Assembly: GCA_050944455.1 (NCBI GenBank)
Contig: JBMNRC010000038.1
Location: 1 to 13,110 of the forward strand
Direction of reading: 5' to 3'
DNA length: 13,110 bases
From: Anthropogastromicrobium sp050944455
Lineage (GTDB): Bacteria; Bacillota; Clostridia; Lachnospirales; Lachnospiraceae
Shown piece after piece: positions 7,732-13,110 of this stretch; within the stretch, counting starts at the first letter, position 1; each line of letters opens with the position of its first letter. The notes beneath the pieces were generated by a model. The model did no database searches, had not been told where the DNA came from, and saw only the letters and a list, made by a program, of their open reading frames with translations. The translations under genes were made by a program, and so were the position numbers.

Positions 7732-7740
7732 TGGTATATT
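7732..7740 (+). promoter_or_regulatory. Extended -10 promoter candidate for the ABC-F gene
   Basis: TGGTATATT (7732-7740) is an extended -10 element (TG-N-TATATT). A weak TGGAAT lies at -35 distance (7712-7717). Transcription would start near 7747, giving a leader of about 235 bases, unusually long and consistent with the attenuator-like structure further down. Confidence 0.4.
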
Positions 7741-7892
7741 TGTCTGGCTGCTGATCGCTGTATCAGAGGAATCAGACTGGCTGCGGCTGCTTACCGCCAG
7801 ACGCATTGGCGCTGCAGCTTTTCCGTATTGATCAGAGGAGACGGAAGACCGGCAGCAGCTGTTTCCTGTAAGGCATATCGGTACCGCGATTT

Positions 7893-7961
7893 TCTGCCTT
7901 GAGCAAGGGAAAAGGCAGATCTGCGCCGGAATTCAACAGCCGGCTGATACGGCAGTTTTTT
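7893..7961 (+). promoter_or_regulatory. Attenuator-like leader of the ABC-F gene
   Basis: Three elements can be drawn. A first hairpin pairs TCTGCCTT (7893-7900) with AAGGCAGA (7912-7919). A terminator-like hairpin pairs CAGCCG (7937-7942) with CGGCAG (7950-7955), with one A-A mismatch, directly followed by six Ts (7956-7961). An alternative hairpin pairs GCCGG (7925-7929) with CCGGC (7940-7944) and would use up the terminator's 5' arm. The Ts end 20 bases before the TTG start, the position expected for an intrinsic attenuator. ABC-F resistance genes are often controlled this way. No leader peptide with a good ribosome site was found, and the terminator stem is short. Confidence 0.45.
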
Positions 7962-7981
7962 CTCTGAGAAGGAGAGGAAGT

Positions 7982-9589
7982 TTGTCTCAGGTAAAAATTT
8001 CAAATCTGACATTTTCTTATGAGGACAGCGGAGAACCGGTGTTCGACGGAGTGTCTTTCGCTTTTGATACGGACTGGAAACTCGGCCTGGTCGGGAGGAA
8101 CGGCAAAGGGAAAACTACCCTCGCAAACCTCCTGCTGGGAAAATATCCGTATCAGGGAAGCATCGACACTTCGGGGACTGTCTTCGACTATTTTCCCTAT
8201 GAAGCCGAGGACGATGAGCCGCGAACGGCCTCGGAACTGGCGGGAATCTGGAAGCCGCAGGCGGAAGAGTGGAAAATCATCCGGGAACTCAACCTGATGG
8301 ACGCAGACCCGGAAATGCTGTACCGGCCGTTTTCCACCCTGAGCTTCGGGGAGCGCATGCGGGTCATGCTGGCCGTCCTGTTCTCCGTGGAAGGAGAATT
8401 TCTGATCATCGACGAGCCGACCAACCATCTGGATGTCTCGGCGAGGGAGACAGTGAAAAATTATCTGCGTTCAAAGAAAAGTTTTCTGCTGATTTCCCAC
8501 GACAGGGATCTTCTCGACGCGGTGATCGACCATATCCTGGTGATGAACCGCACAACCATCGAAGTGCAGGCGGGAAATTTTTCCAGCTGGTGGGAAAACA
8601 AGCAGCGCAGCGATCATTTCGCGGAATCGGAGAACGAGAAACACCGGAAGGAAATCTCCGAACTGAAGAAAGCCGCTCAGACCGCGGAGAGATGGGCCCA
8701 GAAGAACGAATCCACGAAAATCGGGTTTGACCCGGTGCAGGAGCATGACCGCTCGATTTCGACACGCTCGTTTATCGGAAAGAAAACGCAGAAGATGGAA
8801 TCGCGGGTGAAGAACTTTAAAGTCAGGATGGACCGGGAAATCCAGGAAAAAGAGGGGCTGCTGGCCGACGTCGAAAAAGACGCGGTGCTGAAGATGATCC
8901 CGCTCGAATTCCATAAAAAGGTTCTGGTTTCGGCCAGGGATTATTCTTTTCAGTATGATCCGGAAAAACCGCTGATCAGCCATCTTACCTTTGAAATCCG
9001 GCAGGGAGACCGCGTCTTCCTGAACGGCCCGAACGGCTGCGGGAAGAGCACGCTGATCCAGAGAATTCTGGCCGCGGCGCAGAAGAACGGGCCGGAACCA
9101 GTAAAAGCTGGCAAAGAGGGCGTCGGAGCCGGGTCCGAAGACAGTTTCGGCATCGGATCCGGCATTATGCTCGGAAGAGAATCCGGTGAACTGAACGTCC
9201 CCGCGGGGCTGGTCATATCCTATGTAAACCAGAATACCGGGTTTCTGCGCGGGACAATTCAGGAGTTCTGCGAACAGAGAGGACTGGATGAAACCCTCTT
9301 TATCTCGATTCTGCGGCAGCTCGCGGTAGAGCGCTCCCAACTGGAAAAGCGGATGGAGGATTTTTCGGAAGGACAGAAGAAAAAGGTGCTTCTGGCGTCG
9401 TCGATCATGACGCCGGCGCATCTGTACATCTGGGATGAACCGCTCAATTACATCGATGTGTTTTCGCGGGTTCAGCTCGAAAACATGATTCTGTCCTGCC
9501 GTCCGACCATGCTGATCGTGGAGCACGATGTCCGCTTCAGGCAGAATATCGCTACCGGCTCGGTGGATAAGTTCCGGAATCAGGGCTGA
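7982..9589 (+). CDS. ABC-F ATPase, Lsa/Vga-like ribosome-protection type
   Basis: ABC-F proteins have two ATPase domains and no membrane domain. Relatives of the Lsa/Vga/Msr kind bind stalled ribosomes and dislodge antibiotics. The 535-residue protein has Walker A GRNGKGKT (38-45), signature LSFGE (120-124), Walker B IIDEPTNHLD (142-151) and switch ISHD (171-174) in domain 1. A charged coiled-coil linker (about 205-300) follows. Domain 2 has Walker A GPNGCGKST (349-357), signature FSEGQ (461-465), Walker B WDEPLN (484-489) and EHD (514-516). The FSEGQKKK and WDEPLNYID forms are what I recall from the Lsa group. Residues about 366-406 are an unusual Gly/Ser/Glu-rich insertion before the Q-loop. 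Start: TTG at 7982 is preceded by AAGGAGAGG (7969-7977), and no in-frame ATG fits the conserved N-terminus. A resistance role is inferred; regulation by attenuation is likely. Confidence 0.9.
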   Translation: MSQVKISNLTFSYEDSGEPVFDGVSFAFDTDWKLGLVGRNGKGKTTLANLLLGKYPYQGSIDTSGTVFDYFPYEAEDDEPRTASELAGIWKPQAEEWKIIRELNLMDADPEMLYRPFSTLSFGERMRVMLAVLFSVEGEFLIIDEPTNHLDVSARETVKNYLRSKKSFLLISHDRDLLDAVIDHILVMNRTTIEVQAGNFSSWWENKQRSDHFAESENEKHRKEISELKKAAQTAERWAQKNESTKIGFDPVQEHDRSISTRSFIGKKTQKMESRVKNFKVRMDREIQEKEGLLADVEKDAVLKMIPLEFHKKVLVSARDYSFQYDPEKPLISHLTFEIRQGDRVFLNGPNGCGKSTLIQRILAAAQKNGPEPVKAGKEGVGAGSEDSFGIGSGIMLGRESGELNVPAGLVISYVNQNTGFLRGTIQEFCEQRGLDETLFISILRQLAVERSQLEKRMEDFSEGQKKKVLLASSIMTPAHLYIWDEPLNYIDVFSRVQLENMILSCRPTMLIVEHDVRFRQNIATGSVDKFRNQG

Positions 9590-9669
9590 AACCCGGCAGA
9601 GTGAGGAGAAAGGCGAAGCTGACTGAAAGATCAGGCCTGGCGGAAGCTAATACCCGGCAGAGTGAGGAG
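9585..9669 (+). repeat. Direct repeat with 61-base period carrying the dehydrogenase ribosome site
   Basis: A 24-base unit at 9585-9608 recurs at 9646-9669 with two mismatches; the last 18 bases (ACCCGGCAGAGTGAGGAG) are identical. The first copy begins at the ABC-F stop codon. The second ends in the GAGGAG that serves as ribosome site for the dehydrogenase at 9681. The material between is only weakly repeated. It looks like a decayed tandem duplication of the intergenic spacer. Confidence 0.85.
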
Positions 9670-9680
9670 GAAGAACAGAA

Positions 9681-10661
9681 ATGAGCAGAAAAGTGATTGT
9701 CACAGTACCCTTTACGGCTGAACAGCAGGCAGCGCTCGCTGAGGACGCCGGGCGGTACGGCGACCGGATCCTGTTCACCCGGGGAGGCAGCGCATCCCGG
9801 GAGGAGATCCTGGACGCTGACGCGGTCATCGGAAATGTCAGCCCGGACATTCTGTCTTCCTGCGGGCATCTGTCCTGGGTCCAGCTGAACAGCGCGGGAG
9901 CGGAGGCTTATGTGAAGGAGGGAGCTCTCCCGGAGGGTACGGTCCTGACCTGCGCGACCGGTTCCTACGGGACGGCTATCTCGGAATACATGGTCTGCAT
10001 GCTTCTCGTGATGATGAAAAAGGTACCGCTGTACCTGGAAAACCAGAAAAAGGGCGTCTGGAAAGACGAAGGCCCGGTGACCACGCCGGCGGGGAAACGG
10101 ATCCTGATTGTCGGAACCGGAGATATCGGCCTCTCTTTCGCGAGGAGAATCCGCGCTTTCGGGCTTCCGGACCGCCCGGTCAGGCTGGTCGGCATCCGCC
10201 GGAGAGCGGATGCCTGCCCGGAACCGCTGGATGAGATCTATCCGACGGAAAAACTCGCTGAACAGGCCGCGCTGGCGGACGTCATCGCGGTGGCGCTTCC
10301 GGGAACAGCTTCCACGTATCACCTGTTTGACAGGGAGATGCTCTGCAGGTGCCGGAAAGGCTGCTGGCTGATGAATGTGGGCCGCGGAAGCGTCGTTGAA
10401 ACAGAAGCGCTGCTGGATCCTTCGGTGAGCGGTAGATTCTCCGGCATTTATCTGGATGTCTGCGAAAAAGAACCGCTCCCGGAGAACGATCCCCTGTTTT
10501 CCGTCCCGAACCTCTATGTGACTCCCCATATCACGGGCAGCTGGCATCTGGACGTCACGCTGGAAAACCTGGCGCGCCTGGCCAGGCATAATTATCAGGC
10601 CTGGCACGGGGAGGGAAGCTTTGCCAGCGTGGTCAACCGCGCCACCGGCTACGCCGATTAA
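9681..10661 (+). CDS. D-isomer-specific 2-hydroxyacid dehydrogenase
   Basis: This is a cytoplasmic NAD(P)-dependent enzyme that interconverts 2-keto acids and D-2-hydroxy acids. The 326-residue length is normal for the family. It has the coenzyme motif GTGDIG (145-150) and the catalytic triad Arg/Glu/His as R235 (in NVGRGS), E264 (in EKEPLP) and H283 (in TPHITG). The N-terminal SAGAEAY segment (71-77) corresponds to the substrate-binding loop. GAGGAGG at 9664-9670, 10 bases before the ATG, supports the start. It lies 91 bases after the ABC-F stop and may share its transcript. The substrate is not deducible; the sequence resembles the phosphoglycerate/hydroxyacid dehydrogenase branch rather than lactate dehydrogenase. 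Odd: the last 49 bases of the gene are the first copy of a three-copy 75-base repeat continuing downstream. Confidence 0.92.
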   Translation: MSRKVIVTVPFTAEQQAALAEDAGRYGDRILFTRGGSASREEILDADAVIGNVSPDILSSCGHLSWVQLNSAGAEAYVKEGALPEGTVLTCATGSYGTAISEYMVCMLLVMMKKVPLYLENQKKGVWKDEGPVTTPAGKRILIVGTGDIGLSFARRIRAFGLPDRPVRLVGIRRRADACPEPLDEIYPTEKLAEQAALADVIAVALPGTASTYHLFDREMLCRCRKGCWLMNVGRGSVVETEALLDPSVSGRFSGIYLDVCEKEPLPENDPLFSVPNLYVTPHITGSWHLDVTLENLARLARHNYQAWHGEGSFASVVNRATGYAD

Positions 10662-10837
10662 GAGATGTGATCATGTCTGACGCGAAGGGGCAGTTTTATC
10701 AGCATGGCAAACTGTGCCGCCGGCTGCGCTGATTGAGAAGCGTGATCCGGCACGTCACGACGGGGAAGTTTTGCCGCGGTTAACCATGCAGCCGGCTGTG
10801 CTGACTGAGTGATGTGAGAGAACCGATGCCGCGGAAT
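10613..10837 (+). repeat. Three 75-base tandem repeats of the dehydrogenase 3' end
   Basis: Units lie at 10613-10687, 10688-10762 and 10763-10837, each offset by 75 bases. Copies 1 and 2 match at about 44 of the first 60 bases by hand count; copy 3 has lost three bases near its start. Read in the dehydrogenase frame, the copies encode GSFASVVNRATGYAD-stop (the true C-terminus), GSFISMANCAAGCAD-stop and GSFAAVNHAAGCAD-stop. The second and third lie beyond the stop codon and have no start of their own. The last 15 bases of each unit are poorly conserved. Confidence 0.88.
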
Positions 10838-10948
10838 GGAACATGACCGGGTACAGAGGTTATGACAGCAGGATGACAGGGCAGATCCGGACAGGCAACT
10901 GCCGGAGCCATCCGCTGGCAAAGACAGCATTCTGACGTCCCGGGGCAA
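10838..10948. other. Spacer without a recognisable gene or terminator
   Basis: Between the third repeat copy and the BirA site I see only a small inverted repeat, TCCGG with CCGGA around ACAGGCAACTG near 10887-10907, and no T-run. There is no clear terminator for the dehydrogenase transcript. Confidence 0.4.
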
Positions 10949-10983
10949 ATTGTTAACCTGTTTTATCAATGCAGGTTGACAAT
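10949..10983. promoter_or_regulatory. BirA-type biotin operator
   Basis: ATTGTTAACC (10949-10958), a 15-base spacer and GGTTGACAAT (10974-10983) form a near-perfect dyad with one mismatched pair. The half sites and spacing match the known BirA operator pattern (TTGTNAACC, 15-16 bases, GGTTNACAA). The right half covers the -35 hexamer of the bioB promoter, so biotin-loaded BirA would block polymerase directly. The adjacent biotin genes confirm the assignment. Confidence 0.9.
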
Positions 10984-11004
10984 TCGCTCCGGGATGTTTA
11001 TGAT
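10976..11004 (+). promoter_or_regulatory. Promoter of the bioB-bioY operon
   Basis: A consensus -35 TTGACA (10976-10981), a 17-base spacer and TATGAT (10999-11004) form a near-consensus sigma-A promoter. Transcription should begin near 11011, leaving a leader of about 50 bases. It overlaps the BirA operator. This also rules out translation from an in-frame ATG at 10976, which would lie upstream of the transcript start. Confidence 0.85.
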
Positions 11005-11059
11005 CTTTGCTGTCCGGAGGCAGGAACGATTTTTGCCGCGGACGTCACGGAGGAACAGA

Positions 11060-12118
11060 ATGGATACAGCAAAGCTTGCGGAGGAGATTATCGAGGGCAG
11101 GAGACTCGGGTTCGCGGATCTGCCTCTGCTTCAGGAAATGGTCACTGCGGATCTGGACGGGCTGTGCAGAGGAGCGGACAGAATCCGCGCGGCACTGGTC
11201 GGCGATAAGGTGGATCTGTGCACGATTATCAACGGCCGCAGCGGAAGATGCGGGGAAAACTGCAAATTCTGCGCGCAGTCGGCCCATCATCACACGAACT
11301 GCGAGGTGTACGGCTTCCTCGATGAGGATAAGATCATCAGTCTCGCGAAATCCAACCAGGAGGAGGGCGTGGACCGGTTTGCCATTGTGGATTCGGGATA
11401 CGGGCCGAGCCCGTCGGACTTTGAGAAAATCATCCATGTTTTTGAGCGGATGCACCGGGAGCTGAAAATCGAGCTATGCTGTTCCCTCGGGTTCCTGACG
11501 GCAGAACAGTTCCGGCGCCTGCACCAGGCCGGCGTCACCAGTGTTCATTGCAATATCGAGACGTCCCGGCGCTTCTTCTCTCAGATCTGTACGACGCATA
11601 CCTTTGACGACAAGATCGCCAATATCCGGCGGGCGCAGGCGGAAGGCCTGTGCGTCTGCTCCGGAGGCATCATCGGAATGGGAGAAAACTGGGACGACCG
11701 GATCGACATGGCGCTGACTCTGTCCGATCTCGGCATTGAGTCGATTCCCATAAACAGCCTGATGCCGATTCCCGGCACACCTCTGCAGGATCTCCCGCGG
11801 CTGACGGAAGCGGATATCCTGAGGACGATCGCGATCTTCCGTTATGTCAATCCTGAGGCCAACATCCGCCTCGCGGGCGGCCGAGCGCTGATGAAGGAAA
11901 ACGGCGTGAACACTTTCTCCTCAGGAGCCAGCGCGACCATAACCGGAAACATGCTCACAACCTCCGGGTCCACGATCGCCAGCGACAGGGCGATGCTGAC
12001 CGGACTGGGACGGGATGTGACGCCGGATTGGCAGCTGCCGGACGAAAAGAGAGCGGATGCGGAATACCGGTATGAAAACCGGAACAGAAATCTTCAGACA
12101 GCAGGGGAGGTACAGTAA
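11060..12118 (+). CDS. bioB: Biotin synthase, probably the anaerobe-type (type II) form
   Basis: This radical SAM enzyme inserts sulfur into dethiobiotin to make biotin. The 352-residue protein has the CxxxCxxC cluster motif C64-x3-C68-x2-C71 (CGENCKFCAQS), a CSGGIIGMGE segment (200-209), INSLMPIPGTPL (231-242) and IRLAGGR (269-275), all diagnostic of BioB. Compared with E. coli BioB, the [2Fe-2S] ligands Cys128 (here C140 or C141), Cys188 (C200) and Arg260 (R270) are present, but the Cys97 position is A108 (in DRFAIVDSG). Extra cysteines occur at C141, C164 and C198. Loss of Cys97 suggests the recently described BioB type of obligate anaerobes, which uses a different auxiliary cluster. The start ATG 11060 has GGAGG 6 bases upstream. 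It is transcribed with bioY under BirA control. Confidence 0.95.
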   Translation: MDTAKLAEEIIEGRRLGFADLPLLQEMVTADLDGLCRGADRIRAALVGDKVDLCTIINGRSGRCGENCKFCAQSAHHHTNCEVYGFLDEDKIISLAKSNQEEGVDRFAIVDSGYGPSPSDFEKIIHVFERMHRELKIELCCSLGFLTAEQFRRLHQAGVTSVHCNIETSRRFFSQICTTHTFDDKIANIRRAQAEGLCVCSGGIIGMGENWDDRIDMALTLSDLGIESIPINSLMPIPGTPLQDLPRLTEADILRTIAIFRYVNPEANIRLAGGRALMKENGVNTFSSGASATITGNMLTTSGSTIASDRAMLTGLGRDVTPDWQLPDEKRADAEYRYENRNRNLQTAGEVQ

Positions 12119-12120
12119 AG

Positions 12121-12735
12121 ATGGCAGAACAGGAACAGAAAACAGCGAAAGCTCAGACGGCGGCAAAAGCAAAAGCGGCGAACGGTGCGGGGAAGACGGA
12201 CAACAAGGTGAAATTCATGGCGACTTCAGCCCTGATGACGGCTGTGATGTGCATTCTGGGGCCGCTGTCCATCCCGATCGGGCCGGTGCCGGTTTCCCTC
12301 ACGAACCTGGCAATTTACCTGACGCTTTATATCCTGGACTGGAAGCGCGGAACCGTTGCTTATCTGATGTATCTTCTGATCGGCCTGATCGGCGTTCCGG
12401 TATTCAGCGGATTTACCGGAGGTGTGGCCAAGCTGGCAGGCCCCACCGGCGGATACCTGATCGGTTTTATCCCGATGACGATTCTGATCGGCCTGTTCGT
12501 CGACCGGCATTTCAAAAACAGGGTGGCCTGCGTCGCGGTGATGGAGGCGGCGACATGGATTGCCTATCTGCTTGGCACCGCATGGCTTGCGATCATGGCA
12601 AAGATGACTTTCTCCGCGGCACTGGCGCTCGGGGTCACTCCGTTCATTATCGAGGACCTGGCCAAAATGGTGATCGCGGCGATTCTCGGGCCGATTCTCC
12701 GTGTGAGGCTGGCTTCGTTCAGAAGGCTCTCCTGA
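12121..12735 (+). CDS. bioY: BioY, biotin-binding component of a biotin transporter
   Basis: BioY is the substrate-binding membrane subunit of energy-coupling factor (ECF) biotin transporters; shared ATPase and EcfT subunits are encoded elsewhere. The 204-residue protein has about six hydrophobic segments and the family motifs GPVPVSLTN (54-62), LIGLIGVPVFSGF (86-98) and GGVAKLAGPTGGYLIGF (100-116). About 30 Lys/Ala/Gln-rich residues precede the first membrane helix, longer than usual. The ATG is 2 bases after the bioB stop, and GGGGAGG (12104-12110) lies inside the end of bioB, so translation is probably coupled. Having bioB and bioY together suggests the cell can import biotin and also complete synthesis from dethiobiotin; no other biotin synthesis gene is in the window. 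Confidence 0.94.
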   Translation: MAEQEQKTAKAQTAAKAKAANGAGKTDNKVKFMATSALMTAVMCILGPLSIPIGPVPVSLTNLAIYLTLYILDWKRGTVAYLMYLLIGLIGVPVFSGFTGGVAKLAGPTGGYLIGFIPMTILIGLFVDRHFKNRVACVAVMEAATWIAYLLGTAWLAIMAKMTFSAALALGVTPFIIEDLAKMVIAAILGPILRVRLASFRRLS

Positions 12736-12930
12736 TGTACTGAGGCTGCCGGGTCAGGCGGCCGGCTGTTTTGCACGTCTGCCGGATTCGCCAGCCTTCC
12801 GGAAGGCAGTCCTTCGGTTCTGAACAGCTGCCGGTAAATAGCGGCAGACGTCTTTTCAGCCGGACGTCTCTGAAGGCTTTCGCGAAAAACGCGGCAGGAA
12901 AGACGAGAGTACCAGAACTCAATGAGATCA
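12736..12930 (+). other. Structured non-coding stretch downstream of bioY
   Basis: No gene is evident, but the DNA is rich in inverted repeats. GCCGG/CCGGC (12748-12752 with 12762-12766) is followed by TGTTTT. ACGTCTGCCG (12775-12784) is a perfect complement of CGGCAGACGT (12842-12851). Inside is a perfect 14-base palindrome, GCCTTCCGGAAGGC (12794-12807). A competing local hairpin pairs CTGCCG (12828-12833) with CGGCAG (12842-12847). CTTTTC follows at 12852. It may be the folded 3' end of the bioBY transcript. Confidence 0.5.
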
Positions 12931-12962
12931 GGCGCACCGGATAGCCGGTGCGCCTTTGTTTT
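12931..12962 (+). terminator. Strong Rho-independent terminator
   Basis: Perfect 10-base GC-rich arms, GGCGCACCGG (12931-12940) and CCGGTGCGCC (12945-12954), close a 4-base ATAG loop and are followed by TTTGTTTT. It reads on the plus strand and should end transcription from bioB-bioY, about 195 bases after the bioY stop. It also shields the insertion sequence behind it. Confidence 0.92.
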
Positions 12963-13024
12963 GGCCAAAACGCTTCCGGGGAGGTTGGTGTAAAGATTTT
13001 GTAGGTTAGAAAGAAAAAATAAAA

Positions 13025-13096
13025 GAGAGTACCTGATTTCCTGGATATAATAGAAATCGCTCGAAATCACTACCTATCCAAGAAAGAGGTACTCTC
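13025..13096 (+). promoter_or_regulatory. Inverted repeat and promoter upstream of the putative transposase
   Basis: GAGAGTACCT (13025-13034) is a perfect complement of AGGTACTCTC (13087-13096), which includes the ribosome site and ends at the base before the ATG. Next to it, TGATTTC (13034-13040) complements GAAATCA (13063-13069). TATAAT (13046-13051) lies between the arms, so a transcript from it (start near 13058) would lack the first arm. Confidence 0.7.
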
Positions 13097-13110
13097 ATGG
13101 ACATTATAGC
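13097..13110 (+). CDS. Start of a putative transposase (runs off the window)
   Basis: ATG at 13097 follows AAAGAGGT (13083-13090) by 6 bases and opens a frame reading MDIIA to the window edge. Too little is present to identify it. The transposase assignment rests on the terminal-repeat-like sequence, the AT-rich leader and the protective inverted repeat upstream. Confidence 0.45.

Larger units (their letters stand above)
12980..13110 (+). mobile_element. Left end of a probable insertion sequence (partial)
   Basis: After the terminator the base composition becomes AT-rich. The sequence GGAGGTTGGTGTAAAG near 12980-12995 resembles terminal repeats of IS256-type elements, which often contain GTGTAAA. 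A promoter and an ORF start with a good ribosome site follow. The other end is outside the window, so the terminal repeats and any target duplication cannot be checked. The left boundary is approximate and the family assignment is a guess. Confidence 0.5.

Noticed and set aside
8471..9526. Long minus-strand open frame opposite the ABC-F gene
   Set aside because: The plus-strand protein has every ABC-F motif; the minus frame has no ribosome site or domain pattern.
9601..9684. 27-codon GTG-started frame overlapping the dehydrogenase start by ATGA
   Set aside because: The would-be protein is just Lys/Glu-rich repeat sequence, and its upstream region has no separate ribosome site.
9552..10607. 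Long minus-strand open frame opposite the dehydrogenase
   Set aside because: The plus strand encodes an intact dehydrogenase; the antisense frame is explained by GC-rich codon use.
10613..10837. CRISPR-like regularly spaced repeats
   Set aside because: Units are directly adjacent and degenerate, with no unique spacers between identical repeats, and no cas genes are present.
10658..10969. Minus-strand 103-codon frame with an internal repeat (SQSAQPAA twice)
   Set aside because: The repeat is simply the antisense reading of the 75-base tandem repeats, and the frame begins inside the BirA operator.
10976..11059. Upstream in-frame start for bioB at 10976
   Set aside because: It coincides with the -35 hexamer and BirA half-site; ATG 11060 has a strong ribosome site and matches the family N-terminus.
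12781..12845. tRNA-like folding downstream of bioY
   Set aside because: There is no T-loop GTTCRA in the right place, no acceptor pairing and no CCA-proximal stem.

Overview
The window looks like a chromosomal segment of an obligately anaerobic, moderately GC-rich Gram-positive bacterium, most likely a clostridium near the Lachnospiraceae. This is inferred from strong AGGAGG-type ribosome binding sites, a rubrerythrin, a biotin synthase lacking one of the usual [2Fe-2S] ligands, a BirA-controlled bioB-bioY operon and an ABC-F protein of the Lsa/Vga type. No sequence search was possible, so the taxonomy is inference.

Layout. A rubrerythrin with a rubredoxin domain at each end (143-805, +) converges on a two-gene efflux/transport operon (MATE 2157-3527, then MFS 938-2116, both -). 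A bidirectional terminator lies between them. A 365-base AT-rich spacer with several T-N11-A-like dyads separates the MATE gene from a divergent LysR-type regulator (3893-4780, +). Next on the + strand come a ketopantoate-reductase-family protein (5043-6098) and an ADP-ribosylglycohydrolase-family protein (6125-7681), which are closely linked. A 300-base leader containing an attenuator-like element precedes an ABC-F ATPase that starts at TTG (7982-9589), followed by a D-2-hydroxyacid dehydrogenase (9681-10661). The window then has a BirA operator overlapping a near-consensus promoter, bioB (11060-12118) and bioY (12121-12735). It ends with a strong terminator and the left edge of what appears to be an insertion sequence (from about 12980), whose transposase begins at 13097 and runs off the window.

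How the genes work together. The clearest functional unit is bioB-bioY: one BirA-type site would control both the last step of biotin synthesis and biotin uptake. The reductase/glycohydrolase pair under a probable LysR regulator looks like a small metabolic module of unknown substrate. Rubrerythrin serves peroxide defence. The MATE, MFS and ABC-F proteins suggest export or tolerance of toxic compounds.

The most unusual structure is in the spacers rather than the genes. There are three separate short tandem duplications: 30 bp x2 before the reductase, a 61-bp period x2 before the dehydrogenase, and 75 bp x3 at the dehydrogenase's 3' end. In the last, each copy still encodes a recognisable version of the protein's C-terminus ending in a stop codon. 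The IS leader also carries an inverted repeat placed so that read-in transcripts, but not the element's own transcripts, could hide the transposase ribosome binding site. I see no CRISPR array, tRNA, rRNA, recognisable phage gene or convincing defence system.
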